From contig RQSC01000486.1 in the NCBI GenBank assembly GCA_013416795.1, forward strand, positions 1 to 30,643: a stretch of 30,643 nucleotides of DNA, in the 5' to 3' direction. Under the pieces are notes generated by a model. It did not search any database. It saw only the letters and a list, made by a program, of their open reading frames with translations, and had not been told where the DNA came from. Of this stretch, positions 16,470 to 28,600 are shown piece by piece. A program made the position numbers and the translations under genes. The DNA comes from Prasinococcaceae sp. CCMP 1430 (Eukaryota; Prasinodermophyta; Palmophyllophyceae; Prasinococcales; Prasinococcaceae). The number at the start of each line of letters is the position of its first letter. Positions within the stretch are counted from its first letter, which is position 1.

Positions 16470-16725
16470 TTGTGCCGTGTGACTGCACGCGCGCGCGCGC
16501 GGGTGTTGAGCGGGCCCGACTCGGAGGGCGGCGCAAGGGGGGGAGGGGGCGGGAGGCGTGTCACACTGCGCATGCGCGGCGGTGGTGGCGGGGGGGGGGG
16601 AGGGCGCGGTCGCGGGGGGAGCTCGCGCGGCGCGCGCTCTCGCGCCTGCGACGGGACGGGGCGCGGGCAGGATCGCCGCGCTACGACATAGATAGTACTC
16701 CGTTCGTCGCTGTTGGCCATCGATC
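16470..16725. promoter_or_regulatory. Bidirectional promoter region between divergent genes
   Basis: A 256-base interval between the ATG of the unknown five-exon gene (-) and the ATG of EHD (+). It contains G-runs (16538-16550 and 16589-16600), GCGC repeats, and an AT-richer patch just before the EHD start (16681-16700). The promoter function is inferred from the divergent arrangement. Confidence 0.5.
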
Positions 16726-19506
16726 ATGCCTCCGAAGTACTACCGCCCAGGCACCGACTCGGCGCCCCCGGCCTACTACGACGCTGGGAGGGAAGAGGAG
16801 GAGGCCGAGGAGCAGGCCCGCAAGGAAGAAAGCGGCAACCCGTTCGAAGAGGCAAGCTCCAGGGGGTGCGTGAGCGACGGCGCCGGGCGTGCGGCGTAAA
16901 AGTCATGCCGCGCACTGCCATTTTTGACGCGCTCGCGCGCTGACGCGGCAGGCGCACCCACCCATGACTGGCGCGACAAATCGACACGCTGCGCGCACGC
17001 CGTACTCGCGGCACGCGCACCGCGCGCTGCGAACCACCACACGCGTGCTTTGTGGACGGCAGGTATGCAAGCGGCTCGTCGTCTGCCCACGGCGGGGGCG
17101 GGGCGTACTACAGCGCCCGAGGCGCCACGTCCGTACGTGGCGTGACGTCGCGGATGGCCTCCGCGGGGCTTGCGGGGGACCGCGAAGAGGTGGCGGGCGC
17201 CGCGAGTGAAAGGTTCGCCGGGGTGACAGACGACGCTGCCGGGAGCCCGCCGCTCTTCGAGAGCGCGTCGGTGGGCGTCAGCGGCGGCCACGGCGGCGTG
17301 GGGGCGGCCGCGCAGCGCATGCGCGCGGCGTCAGCCGCGACGTCTGCGGCGGGGATGTCCTCCGCCCCCGCCGGCGACTACGCGCGCAACACTTCGCCAA
17401 GCGCCGCCGCCGCGTACGCGAGCTACGCCTCGGGTGCCTCGGGCAGTGGCAGCGGCGGCGGCGGCGGCGGCGGCCCCCCGGTGACGGCGGCCGAGCTGCC
17501 TCGCCCGGAGTCGTTCGAGGAGTGCTTCGCGCTGGCTGACGCCAACGGCGACGGCCGCGTGGACGGCGGCGAGGCGCGCGCCTTCTTCGCGCAGAGCCGC
17601 CTGCCGCAGGCGGCGCTCGCGCGCGTATGGGTAGCCGCGGACCAGTACAAGCAGGGATCGCTCGACCCCGCAGGCTTCGGACTCATGCTGTGGCTGGTGG
17701 GACTCGCGCAGGCGGGCGAGCCGCCCACGATGGATGCACTGGGCGAGGCATTGGCAAGTGGGCGCGGTCTGCCGTTACCCGACCTACCCGAGCTCGACTC
17801 CTGGCGCGAGCGCGGCAAGGCGCGCGTGGCGAAGGCGCGCAGCGCCGCAGCGGACAGGGAGAGTTCCGAGGGCGCCTTTAAGCCCAGCGGCAAGAAGAGC
17901 GGCTGGTTCGGCATGGGGCGCAAGCGCAGTGTGCCCAAGGCGAAGATCTCGGCCAAGAATGTCAACTCGATGGTCGAGGCGCTCAAGGTGCTCTACCGCA
18001 CGAAGGTGCGCCCCCTGCTCCTCCTCTGGCCGAAGCGCGTGAAAATGAGCGGGCGGGAGTTCCTGCGGCTGAAGCTGCGGTTCGGGTGGCAGGACGACGA
18101 TCCCCAGTACTCGGTGGGCAAGACCTCGTTCATAAGGTACATACTTGGACGCGACTACCCGACTGCGCAGATCGGACCAGAGCCCACCACCGACAGATTC
18201 GTGGCGGTGATGCACTCATACGATGAGGGCGTCACACCCGGCAACACGCTCGCAGTGCAGACAGACAAGCCCTTCACGGCCCTGCAAAAGTTTGGCACAG
18301 CGTTCCTGAACAAGTTCGTCGCCTCCAACTGCCCCGCGGAGCTGCTGGAGCACGTGACCCTCATCGACACGCCCGGCGTGCTCAGCGGCGAGAAGCAGCG
18401 CATCGAGCGCAGCTACGATTTCTCCGCAGCGGTTGAGTGGTTCGCAGAACGCTCCGATCTCATATTGTTGCTGTTCGACCCGCACAAGCTAGACATCTCT
18501 GATGAGTTCAAGCGGGCGATAGGCGCGGTGCGCATGGCGAGCGACGACAAGGTGCGCGTGGTGCTCAACAAGGCCGACCAGGTGAGCACGCAGCAGCTCA
18601 TGAGAGTGTATGGGGCCCTCATGTGGTCCCTCTCTCGCGTGGTCCGCACGCCCGAAGTGCTCCGCGTATACATCGGCAACTTCAGGGACGCAGAGTACAT
18701 GGTGAAGGACAACGCCGACTTACTCGATCGCGAGGTGCGTACGACGCCACGTTAGCTCTACCAGTGGCCGAGAGGCGAATGGCTCTATTTGCACGTGCGC
18801 CCCCGCCGCTGCGCGCAGCAACTTGTTGAACTTGAATATTGAACGCGCGCGCAAAAGGGCGGAAAGGCGCCGCGGGTCGTCTGTCACTCGACAGGCCTTT
18901 GCCGCTCGGCGGCTCTGCGGGGTGCCAGCCTCCGCCAGCCTCCGCCAGCCCGCTTTCGTGCGTGATTGCATGTGTGATGATTTGCATGCGTAAATATCTA
19001 ACGCGCCGATCAAACGACGAAACTACGCACGGACGGGTGGCGCGGGCGTGCCCTCCGATCCAACTGATCCCATCGACCATCGGCGGCGCGCACTGGCACC
19101 GTCACAGCGCGATGACCTCCTGAACGATCTGTACGACCTTCCGCGTCGCAACGTCGCGCGCAAGATCAACGAATTCGTGAAACGCACTCGAGCGACGAAA
19201 ATCCACGCATACATCATGGCGTACCTGCGGGCGAAGGTGCCAACGTTCGGCAAGGAAAAGTGGCACGCCCGCCAGCTGGAGAAAATGGAGGAGACGTTCC
19301 AAAAGGTGGCCGCGCAGCACGCGCTCGCCCCAGGGGACTTCCCACCGGTGGAGTATTTTCGCGAGAAGATGCAAGGCTTCAAGGTCCACAAGATCCCCAG
19401 CATCAGCAAGAGAGCCATAGAAAGACTCGACGAGGTCCTCTCGGAGGACCTGCCGCGCATGATGCAGCAGTACGGCAATCCGTTTGCCGAGGCGGCCTCG
19501 TACTGA
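16726..19506 (+). CDS. EHD1: EHD-family dynamin-like ATPase (EH domain at N-terminus, plant type)
   Basis: EHD proteins are membrane-remodelling ATPases of endocytic recycling that act at endosomes and the plasma membrane. Three exons: 16726-16865, 17063-18734 and 19108-19506 (phases 2 and 0), giving 736 aa. Residues 1-47 are acidic and hold an NPF motif (38-40). A Gly/Ser/Ala-rich linker follows. The EH domain is at about 190-285 with a calcium-loop sequence, DANGDGRVDGGEA. The G domain has the P-loop YSVGKTS (about 397), DTPGVLSGEKQR (about 482) and NKAD (about 549). The last exon reads RDDLLNDLYDLPRRNVARKI, then FVKRTRATKIHAYIMAYLR, and ends NPFAEAASY. This order, with the EH domain first, is that of plants and algae; animals have it last. 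The segment just before the P-loop (about 362-395) has the usual length but none of the usual DFDAKPMVLLLG sequence. Confidence 0.92.
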
Positions 19507-19571
19507 ACCTTCGCCACTTCCAGGAAGGACCGGAAGGCAGGGCCTGGAGCGCCTAGCAAGCCGGCGCGCAT

Positions 19572-19584
19572 CCCCCCCCCCCCC
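19572..19584. repeat. C13 homopolymer
   Basis: Thirteen C in the 117-base spacer between the convergent 3' ends of EHD and the polycystin gene. Confidence 0.9.
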
Positions 19585-19623
19585 TAGTGTGTTGTTCAAT
19601 ATTTCATTATCTTTACTGCTATG

Positions 19624-22600
19624 TTACATCCAGCGCTCTTTGTCTGCTGCGGTCTGGTACGAGTCATCCGAGCCAGCGGGGGTTTGGAAGGGCGCCGTGG
19701 CATCCTCGTCGCCCTGGCTGAGCCTCTCGGTCACCTCGGAGGAAGCCTCGTCGACGTCGGTGGCGCCCGTCTGCTGGGGCGCGCCAACCTCCTCGGGCGA
19801 CTCCTCAATCTCGCTTTCCTCCTCCGTCTCATCGCTAGCCTTAGAGGATGATGACCAAGCCGAGGCTGGTCGCTCTGGCTGGGACGCTGCTGCGCCACCA
19901 GACGCCTCAATGGCGCTGCCGCCTGCCTGCGCGCGAACGATCATGCTCCTCACCATTCTGCGCGCCTTCCAGCCGCGCGCAAACGCTTGGATGGTAAGCG
20001 CCGCCGCCATGCGCACTGACTCGATCTGGTGCACGTTCTGCAAGACGGCGTGCTGTGCCTCGACGATGTTCTGCAGCGCCTCGATCTGCGCTTCGACGAC
20101 CATCTCTTTCGAGGCGAGCCATTTCATCTCCTGGCGCTTTTCCTCCTCGTATTCGGGCACCTCCACGCCCACCCTGTCGAGCACCTTTTCAGCGATCAAC
20201 TCGGCGAGCTCGCGCGGGGACATCGAGCCCAGCGGGGACTCGCGGGCGCCATGATCAAGCGCGCTATGGAGCGGATGGCTCGTGAACCCGCCACCCTCGT
20301 CCTCGCTCGAGTCGCCCGAACCGGACACGATCGCTCGCAGCTGCTGCGCCTGCAGCGTGCAGAGGCACGCGACAATCTCGCGGCGCGATACCCACGAGGA
20401 ACCGTCACTCATGGGCATGCGCAAGTGCGCGTCGACGAAGGCGCGGCGCTCCGCCAGCTCCTCCTCGTCGTCCGAGTCGAGGCCCATTTGGTCCACCAGC
20501 CCGCTGAGCTCAGCCTGGACGCAGCCCATCACGGCGCCCACGGCGCGGTCGGCGACGCCGAGGCAGCCCCCGCGGTCGGCCTTGATCTCACCGCGAGCGA
20601 TAGCGTCTGCCTTGGCCTGAGCGCGCTTGGAAGCCGTGCGCGAATTCTTCATCTTGTCCAGTCGCGCCTTGCGCTGCGCCAGGCGCTTGTGCAGCATCCC
20701 AAGATACACGAATGGGGGCACCTCGACGCCCGTGTCCTCTACCGCCATCTCGGCGTCCATCGTGGCGGCCTCATCCGAGGAGCTTTCGAGCAGCTTGCGC
20801 TTTGTCCTCTTCTTCGTATACCATTCACCAAGCAGGCCCATCGCCTCGCCGCCTACGCTCACCTTGTCGTCGGGGCGCGTGCTCGCATCGAACTCGGAGC
20901 GCACCTCGACGAACGCGTCTCCAAGCTCGGCGAGCAGGAAGTTGGCAACGATGAAAAGCTCCAGCACGGCGTAGACGACGACCATGATGAACCCCACCCA
21001 GTACTCGGTTGAAGTGACGGCGCCGTTGTTGGAAAGCCTCGTGAGCTCGTAAGCGACACTGATCTCTCCAAGAATGATGGTGAAGAAGTACATCACGCTG
21101 TCCTGGAAGGTGCGGAAGTAGATGATCTTGTCACCGAATACGATGACGGCGGTGGCGGCAAACATGGACATGACAAGCATCAATATTCCGACAACGTACG
21201 CCACGTCCGACGCGCTGCGAATGAGCGTGAGCGTCGTGCGCTTGAACTGCGGCTGGAAGTGCACGAGCATGAGCAGGCGGACCATCAATATTAGCAGCAC
21301 GATTCCACACAACGTGAAGTACAACGTGAGCAGATTTGACATGGTGTCCAGCGTGCTGACCATCTTCTCGAACAGTATGAGGTCCTCGGCGTCGAGCGGC
21401 TTGTCCCACCTCGACTCGCCCCTCGGCGTGCCCTCGCGGTTGTGCAGCAGGTAGCGAGCGGCGGCAGCCAGGTCGTCGTACACGCTGTACCTGGGCTCAA
21501 CTTCGAGGGGCAGGAGGTACGAGAACACGTACGACCACCACACGAGCAGCGACATTACCAGCAGGATGACGATCACGTCGTCCACGAGCGCCCTGCCGTT
21601 CAATAGGCGCCTCATGATGCCACCAGTGAGGGAACCTGCTTCCCTGATGTCCGCGAGGAGGGCGATCACTCGGCTCGCAGCTGCATACGCAATTATGAGG
21701 GCGACGATGCCCTCGAGGGCCGCGCGCACCCAGTTCTGCGTGGTGCTGTAAAGGTTGACCGGCAGCGCCTGCACGTTCTCATTCACAAGAATGTACCCAC
21801 CGGGCACGAAGTCGAAGTCCACGCTGTAGGTGATGAACGTTGAGGCCTCGGCGTTGTAGAAGTAGAACGCCGTGGTCAGCGCGCGCGTGCTCGAGTCGAT
21901 GAATCCGCCCTCGTCGAGGTAGAGCACCATCTCGAAGAAGCGCGTGCGAGTGAACGACGTATCGAACAGTACCCAGAAGCCGTCGCGGTAGCCCTTGAGC
22001 GGATGCGTCGCGAAGCCGAAGGGCGTCTGCGCCTTGCCGAAAGTCTCGCTACTGTTTGCGCTGAGGTCATAGAAGAGCTCCTTGAAAGACTGCAGCGAGG
22101 GCTCGTACAGCTGCGTGCCCTTGAGGAAGACGGGGTCCACACCGAACGTCTCACCTGAGAGAACAGAGCCATCGCGGCAGGTCACGCCCAGGTGGTCGAA
22201 GCGGCGGCTCCCACAAACCTCGACGCCAGATGCGGCGCGCGTCTGGTGCACCACCATGCCAGCGAGGAGGCGATTCGTTCGCCCGGCACTGCGTTTGAAG
22301 ATGGGCTCCTCGGGACCGACGCCCAGGTTGATGTAGCCGGATTCTTCGAGCTCGCGCAGCTCCGCGATGGTGATATTGAAGCGCTTGCCGTCGGCGGTAT
22401 TGACGCGCGCGAGCCCTCCGTCCTCCACGGTGCGGCCCGCGCCACCCGCGCCACCCGCACGCAGCAGTCTGCGGCGGCTCTCAGTCGCATTGCTCGCGGC
22501 AACGCCGCTGCTGGCATCGCTGACCGCGCCAGAAAGTGCCTCAACGAGGTCGTCCGCGTCGCTGGCGCCTTCCGCCGCGGCGTCAGTGGCCCCGCCGACG

Positions 22601-25600
22601 AGCTGCAGGTAGCGCTCGAGCAGGCTATCGGCGCCACTGTCGGTCGATGGGTCATACACGTAGTCCACAGTGACCACGTCGTAGTCGTACAGCTCGTACG
22701 AGCTCACGTTGAAGTCGATCGACAGGTCGGAAGCATCGTGCCGCGAACAGAAGAGCTCTTCCGCATCTTCGCCGACGAAGGATGCGGCGAGGGCCGCCGT
22801 GCGGACGGAGCGAAGCTCGTCCTGGAGGCGCACGCTCTCCTGCACGATCGCCGTGATGGCGCTTGCGTCGCTGGGGCCTGCAGCCAGCGTGACCAGGACC
22901 GCCTGCAGCTCGTCGAGCATATCGATGAGCTCATCGGCAGTCTTGATGTGCTCCGACGTAGTGTCAGTGGTACGCTTGAGGCTGTCAACGTACGAGTCCG
23001 ACACTGCGCGCTGGAACTTGGGCGCGTTGAGCGATGCCGATCGGTACTCGAGCGTCGCCTTGCTCGCGCTGCGGGCGGTCTTCGTGTTGTCGAGCTGGGT
23101 CTGATACGAATTGTAGGCCACCATGAGCCCCTGCGACCACTTCACCAAGTCAAAGTCCACTTCCTGCACTTCGGTCTCAACCTCCACGTTTGGCGACACC
23201 TCAGGGATCTCCACGTCGAGGCCCTTCTCGCGCGCGAAGGCCGCCATGTTCTCCGTAAGGTTGCCCGAGCCGACAGAGGCCGCAATCGACGAGCCGAGGC
23301 CCGCCGCTTCGTCATCAAGCTCACCCCCCGTGTCGGCGCTACGGAGGGTGAGCTCGAAGTCGAAGTCGATGCTGAAGCCCGACTCGAGCAGCGCGCGCCC
23401 GCCGGCGCCGGTGGCACGTGCGTGACGCAGCGAGCGACCGCGGCTGCGGCGCCGGCGCGCAGACTGTCCCGCGGTCACTCCGGTCACGGCACATTCGGTG
23501 CCCGGCGGCGCCGTCTGAAGCATCGCATCGCATAAGAGCGTCAGGTAGTCGTCGTCCTGCGCAAGCCTCACCGCCTCGGCCTCGGCCTCCTCGACCATGG
23601 TCGCTGTCGACGCTGTCTCGATGGCGCCGCCAACGACCGCCTTCTTTACGATGGTGACCGTGCGAACCTCGCTGGTGGTAGTCAGACCCGCAGAGTCGGT
23701 GACGCGGTACGAGTATAGGTACGTGCCTGGCGGGCACGTCCCGGCGGTCGCCGTCTCGATAGGACATGCCTCCAGGCCTTCGTCATTCTTGGTGCCAGTC
23801 ACCTCGACGAGCGCGCTCAGGTCGCCATCCACAGCGTCGACGGCCGAAACGCCACAGAAGATCACGGTCGCGTCTTCCGCGGGCGCCTCCCCATCCGAAC
23901 AGAGGTCAAGGTACAGGCCCTCCTCGTCGGCATAGTTGCGCTGGTAGTCAAAGGTGTAGTTCATTGAGCCGTACAGGGTGATATTGGGAGGCACAGTGTC
24001 GCCGGCCTCGACGTCGTCATCGCCGCCGAGGGCGGCCGCCTGCTCGCGCACGGCGTCGCGCTCTGCGCACGTTGAGAAACCTGTCGAGCACTCGCCATCA
24101 TCGCAGTACTCCTCGTTGAGCTCGGTGCAGGGGTTCGAGATGGTGATCGTGCGAGTCACCGTCGCCTGCTGCGGCGGCTGCGCCAGGTCGTACACGACGA
24201 AAGTCACAGCGAACTCCGTACCGAAAGGCGCGTCGGGATTGACGCAGCCGGTGACGCCCTTGTTGATATCGCCAGTCTTGGTGTAGTACTCGTGGCCGGA
24301 GCAACCGATGCCCTCATTAATGCACGAGTCCGGTGGGCACGACAATATGGTATTGGTCAGGTCGCCGTTCTCCTCGTCGCTTGCGTCGACGCCCAGCTCG
24401 CACAGCACCTCCTCTGATGGGACCGCGCCGTCGCACACACTGTAGCCCGCCTCGAGCTGTTTGACGCTCTTGTACAGTTTAGCGTACTCGCCAAGGACAC
24501 CGTCGCTGCTGGTGCGAAGAGTGATGGTCGGAGGCTGGTCGACGACCACCTCCTCTTCTTCCTGCGGCGCGGACGCGGTGAGTTCGCTCTCGCAGATGAG
24601 CTCGAAGTCGGAGCAGGTGATGCCGTCGGCGCACTGACGCGTGCCCTCGGGGCATCCGCCCTTGGGTACCACTTTGACGTTGCGGTAGGTGCTCACGCAC
24701 ATCCCTGCCGAGTTGCACGCCTCGAAATCGATCACGTAAGGCTCCGTGCGAGGCTCTGGCGAGCGCGAGACTTCACAGTTGGTGACGCCGTTGCGCACGA
24801 AGTTGGACCCGCACGCGCGCAACACGCTGGCGAGGCTCCCTTCCTGCGGGTCGGTCACGTTGATTCCCGGCTCGCAGATCTGCGTCTTGGGCGTGTCGGG
24901 CGTGCACATCACGTACGGGCTGCCCTCTTCAATCTCCACCGGCGGGAGGCCGTCGGGGGGAGGCTCGGGGGTGATGTAAGGCGGCAGAATCTCGACCTCC
25001 TCCTCCTCGTCGAAAGAAATCGCTTGTACGCCACACACGCCACCCGCGCCGGGGCACATGTTGTCGTCGAAGTCGTCGCCCTTGCAGCGCTCGACCTGGT
25101 TGCCGTTTTCGTCACGGCACACGACGTAGATACGACGGCGGGCGACCATGGCCGCGTTTCCGGCGCTGTCGCTCACAGAGTAGGTGACCACATACGGCAG
25201 GTCGATAGTCAGCTGGCTCACGTCGACCTCAAGAATGCCGACGCTCGAGACGAGCGCCGTGACGTCGCCGTCTTCGGCATCGTAGGCCGTGGCACCAGCG
25301 TCGACGTACGGCACGCCCTGGGTCCAGTTGGTACTCATGACGAGCAGTCCCGCAACGTTGCGTTCCGCCCCCGTGGAGTACTCGTCCTGGGTGAGCGACA
25401 GCACGGGTGGGTCCGTGTCTTGGATCGCCACGAAGACCTCAGCAGGCGCACTCTCGGCCTGCACCTCGACGAAAGCCGCGCCGCACACGCCGAAGCGCGA
25501 GCACTGCGGGTCTTCGGGGGTGCTCGAGTCGGCGCACACATATTCGCCATCCTCGCACGGGCTGGTGACTGTGATCACTCGCGTCTCCTCGGTGGAACAC

Positions 25601-28600
25601 ACGCCCGAGTTGTCGGGCGTACCGTCGCAGCTCTCGTCAGTGGCGATGTACGTAATGACGTACTCGCCAACGCGCGTGACGTCCACGTCGCCGAAGCCGA
25701 GCACGCGCACGCTCACGACCCCGTCGATGGCATCCAGCGCGGTCGCTCCAGCATCGGTGTAGCCGGCGGTGGTGTTGCCAACGATAAAAATCTCGCGGTC
25801 GCCGAGCACTGTGATCACGGGTGGGTCGTAGTCGCACTTGAGCTCGTCCGAGTTGTCCGGGCAGTCGTAATCGACGCGGTCACAAACGGCGGAGTTCGAC
25901 ACGCAGCCGCTGAGGTCCGCGCAGCGGAACTGGCCGTCGTCGCACTGGAGCTCCAGCTCCGAGTCATCTTCCTCGTAGTCGTAGTTGATATCGAGCGAGG
26001 CCGCGGTGGGAAGGGGCGCAGGGGGCGGAGGCACTGGCGGCATCGGCGGCTCGGGCACCACGACGACGAAGTCTAGCGAGGTGCACCCGGCAGCCTCGTC
26101 CTCCGCGGTCGGGCAGTTGATGTTGCCATCACAGATGTCGAACAGGTCGATGCACGTGCCGTCGTCGCACGCGGTCTTGCCTAACCCGCACCCCGTTCCG
26201 ACGTAGCTGTGGTCGATCTCGACGAAGGAGTCCACCTCAAAGGTGATTGTGCTCACGCTCGAGTAAACCACCGACTGAGCGCTCGGTATGAGGGCATTCG
26301 TCAGCACGCTGCTGCTCGCAAAGACGACTTGTGGCTCACGCAGCAGCGTCTCGACCGCCAAGCTGCTGTCGCCCCCAGGGAAATAGTACGTCAGTGTCAC
26401 GCGCGTGCCGGTGAGCAATTCCGACTCCGACGGCGAGATTTCCACCTCGAAGTGCTCCTGCTTGTGGCCGAGAGCATCGGTGGCAGCAACGAGCACCTCC
26501 TCGACGAATGGCGCCGCGAACATCTCCATGTAGCCGGCGCTGCCTTCGTCAAATAGCGAGTACGCAAGCGCCGCAAAAGTTGCCTCCAAAGTCACAGCGG
26601 TGCCAAGCACGGCGGCCGGCGGGGGCAGCGGGGGCGGCGAGGGCGGCGGGCTCGGCGGCGGGCTCGGAGGCGGTGAAGGAGGAGGGCTTGGAGGAGGGCT
26701 TGGAGGAGGGCTCGGGGGCGTGTGTGTGCACGTGTGAGTGTGCGCGCTCGCTCACCAGCAGCAAGGCGGTGGGCTCGGCGGCGGTGGGCTCGGCGGCGGT
26801 GGGCTCGGCGGCGGTGGGCTCGGCGGCGGTGGGCTCGGCGGCGGTGGGCTCGGCGGCGGTGGGCTTGGCGGCAGGCTCGGCGGAGGCGGGCTCGGTGGAG
26901 GTGGGCTTGAGTCGGCCTGGACTGCGACGACCACACTGAAGGACGTCACGTTGACGTATGCGTACGCGTATGAGGCATTCACATACGAGATAGTGTGCGG
27001 CTCGAGTACTTCGGCCCATTCGGTGGAATTGATGCTGTCGGCCTTCAGAATGTACACGCCACCCTCGCCATATGGCTCGTACGGAACCTGCAGCGTCACA
27101 GGCTGGTCGAACGCCATACCGTGCGGCGTGAGCGATACATAGTCTGAACGGGCGCCCTTGCCGAACGCGCCAGACGACAACTTCTGCGAAAGCGTCGGCA
27201 CGTCGTTCGAGCTGAGCGCTACCATGCCGAGTGACATGCTGCCAGAGAACGCCCCGGCAGGCACGCGCATCTGGTGGCCTGTGCCCGCGATCTCCATCGT
27301 GCCTCCCCGGTCGCCCTCGAACTCTTGCGCTCCGGAGCGGTGGGCGCGCACGGCATCGCACGCATCCCCGCCGCCTTGAGACCCGCAATACTCCCTCATC
27401 ACGAGCAGGCACCTAGGCGTGGCGGTGGTGGGATCGAAGGCGTAGGACGCCCCTCTCCCGGGGGCGGCGCACTCCTGGCGGGTGCAGGGACACTCGTACG
27501 CGATGCCTCGGATGCCGCTGTCGCACTCGAAGGGGCATTCGAGCGAGTACCCATCGGCGAACTTCGGCGGCCCGCCCACGAAGTGTCCGTTGAAGCTGTA
27601 AATGTGGTCGACCAAGAGGACATCCGTCATGTCGTTGAAGTCAGTGAAATCGGTCTGTGACAAGCCTGCCTCAAGCAGAAGCTCCAACGGTGTCAATTCC
27701 CTGGCGGACGAGCTGAGGTGCCTCTTTCGCCGTCTGTCGTCGTCGTCGCCACCGGTGTCAGGGAAGTCAAAGCGGGTGCGCGCGGATTCGTCCGCCTCTT
27801 CGTAGTCCAACTCAACGAGGTAGGTTGTCGTGCCATCGCCGGCCCGGCCCTTCAAGATCTCCCCAGCCGCGCGCAGGGCCTTGTGAAACTTGATCGCCGC
27901 GGCGCGGTCGAATAGACCGACGCGGAAGATCGCCACGCGCGTCTGGTTGTCGGTGCCCGTTGCTGTGGTCTCCCCAAGGCTGTGCCAGACCTCCGCGTCG
28001 CGGAAGAATGTCTGGCGCGTCGGGCAGCACGGATCGCACTTGAACGACGCCACTGCGAGCGAACCCTGCCTCTCGCCGCACGTGCTGTACGCGGCGCCCA
28101 CTTTCTTGTTGGGGTCCGACTGGACGGGGACGCACGACGCGACAGCTTCCTTGCACGACTCGTCAACCTCTGAGTAGCAAGGGTACTCGTCGTAGCAAGA
28201 GTTGGTCGTGTCAACGACCTCGCCGAGGGCGCACGTCTCGCCTGAGGTAAATTCTTGCTCCGCGGCTCCCTCAAACGAGTAGTAGGGCTGGGATTCGCAC
28301 TCGAGCGCGTCCGTGGCGTTGGCCGGGCGCTCGGGCGTCACGCACAGGCGCTCGTCACGCTCATAGTACTCCTGCGGCTGTAAGGTCAGCGAGATCGTGT
28401 AGTCCTCGTACCGGTGGTTGTGCCCCGAATAGTCGTAGTCTCGGTTGTTGATCGCGTAGTCGTACTCGTGGTTGTGGTAGTCACTGTACTCTTGGTTGTG
28501 GTAGTAGTCACTGTGCTCTTGGTTGTAGTAGTCACTGTGCTCTTGGGCGTTCATCGCGTCGTCGTAGTAGTACTGTCGGTTGTAGTGCTGACTATATTCT

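Noticed and set aside
18006-18110. Local inversion as cause of the odd EHD segment
   Set aside because: The reverse complement was read in all three frames, and none restores the expected strand-1 sequence.
20029-26076. Several plus-strand frames of 100-450 codons inside the polycystin gene
   Set aside because: All are antisense shadows of a strongly supported coding exon and show no family signal.
26641-26905. Regular 12- and 15-nt repeats as a CRISPR-like array
   Set aside because: They are codon repeats for SPPP and SPPPP inside an open frame, with no unique spacers.
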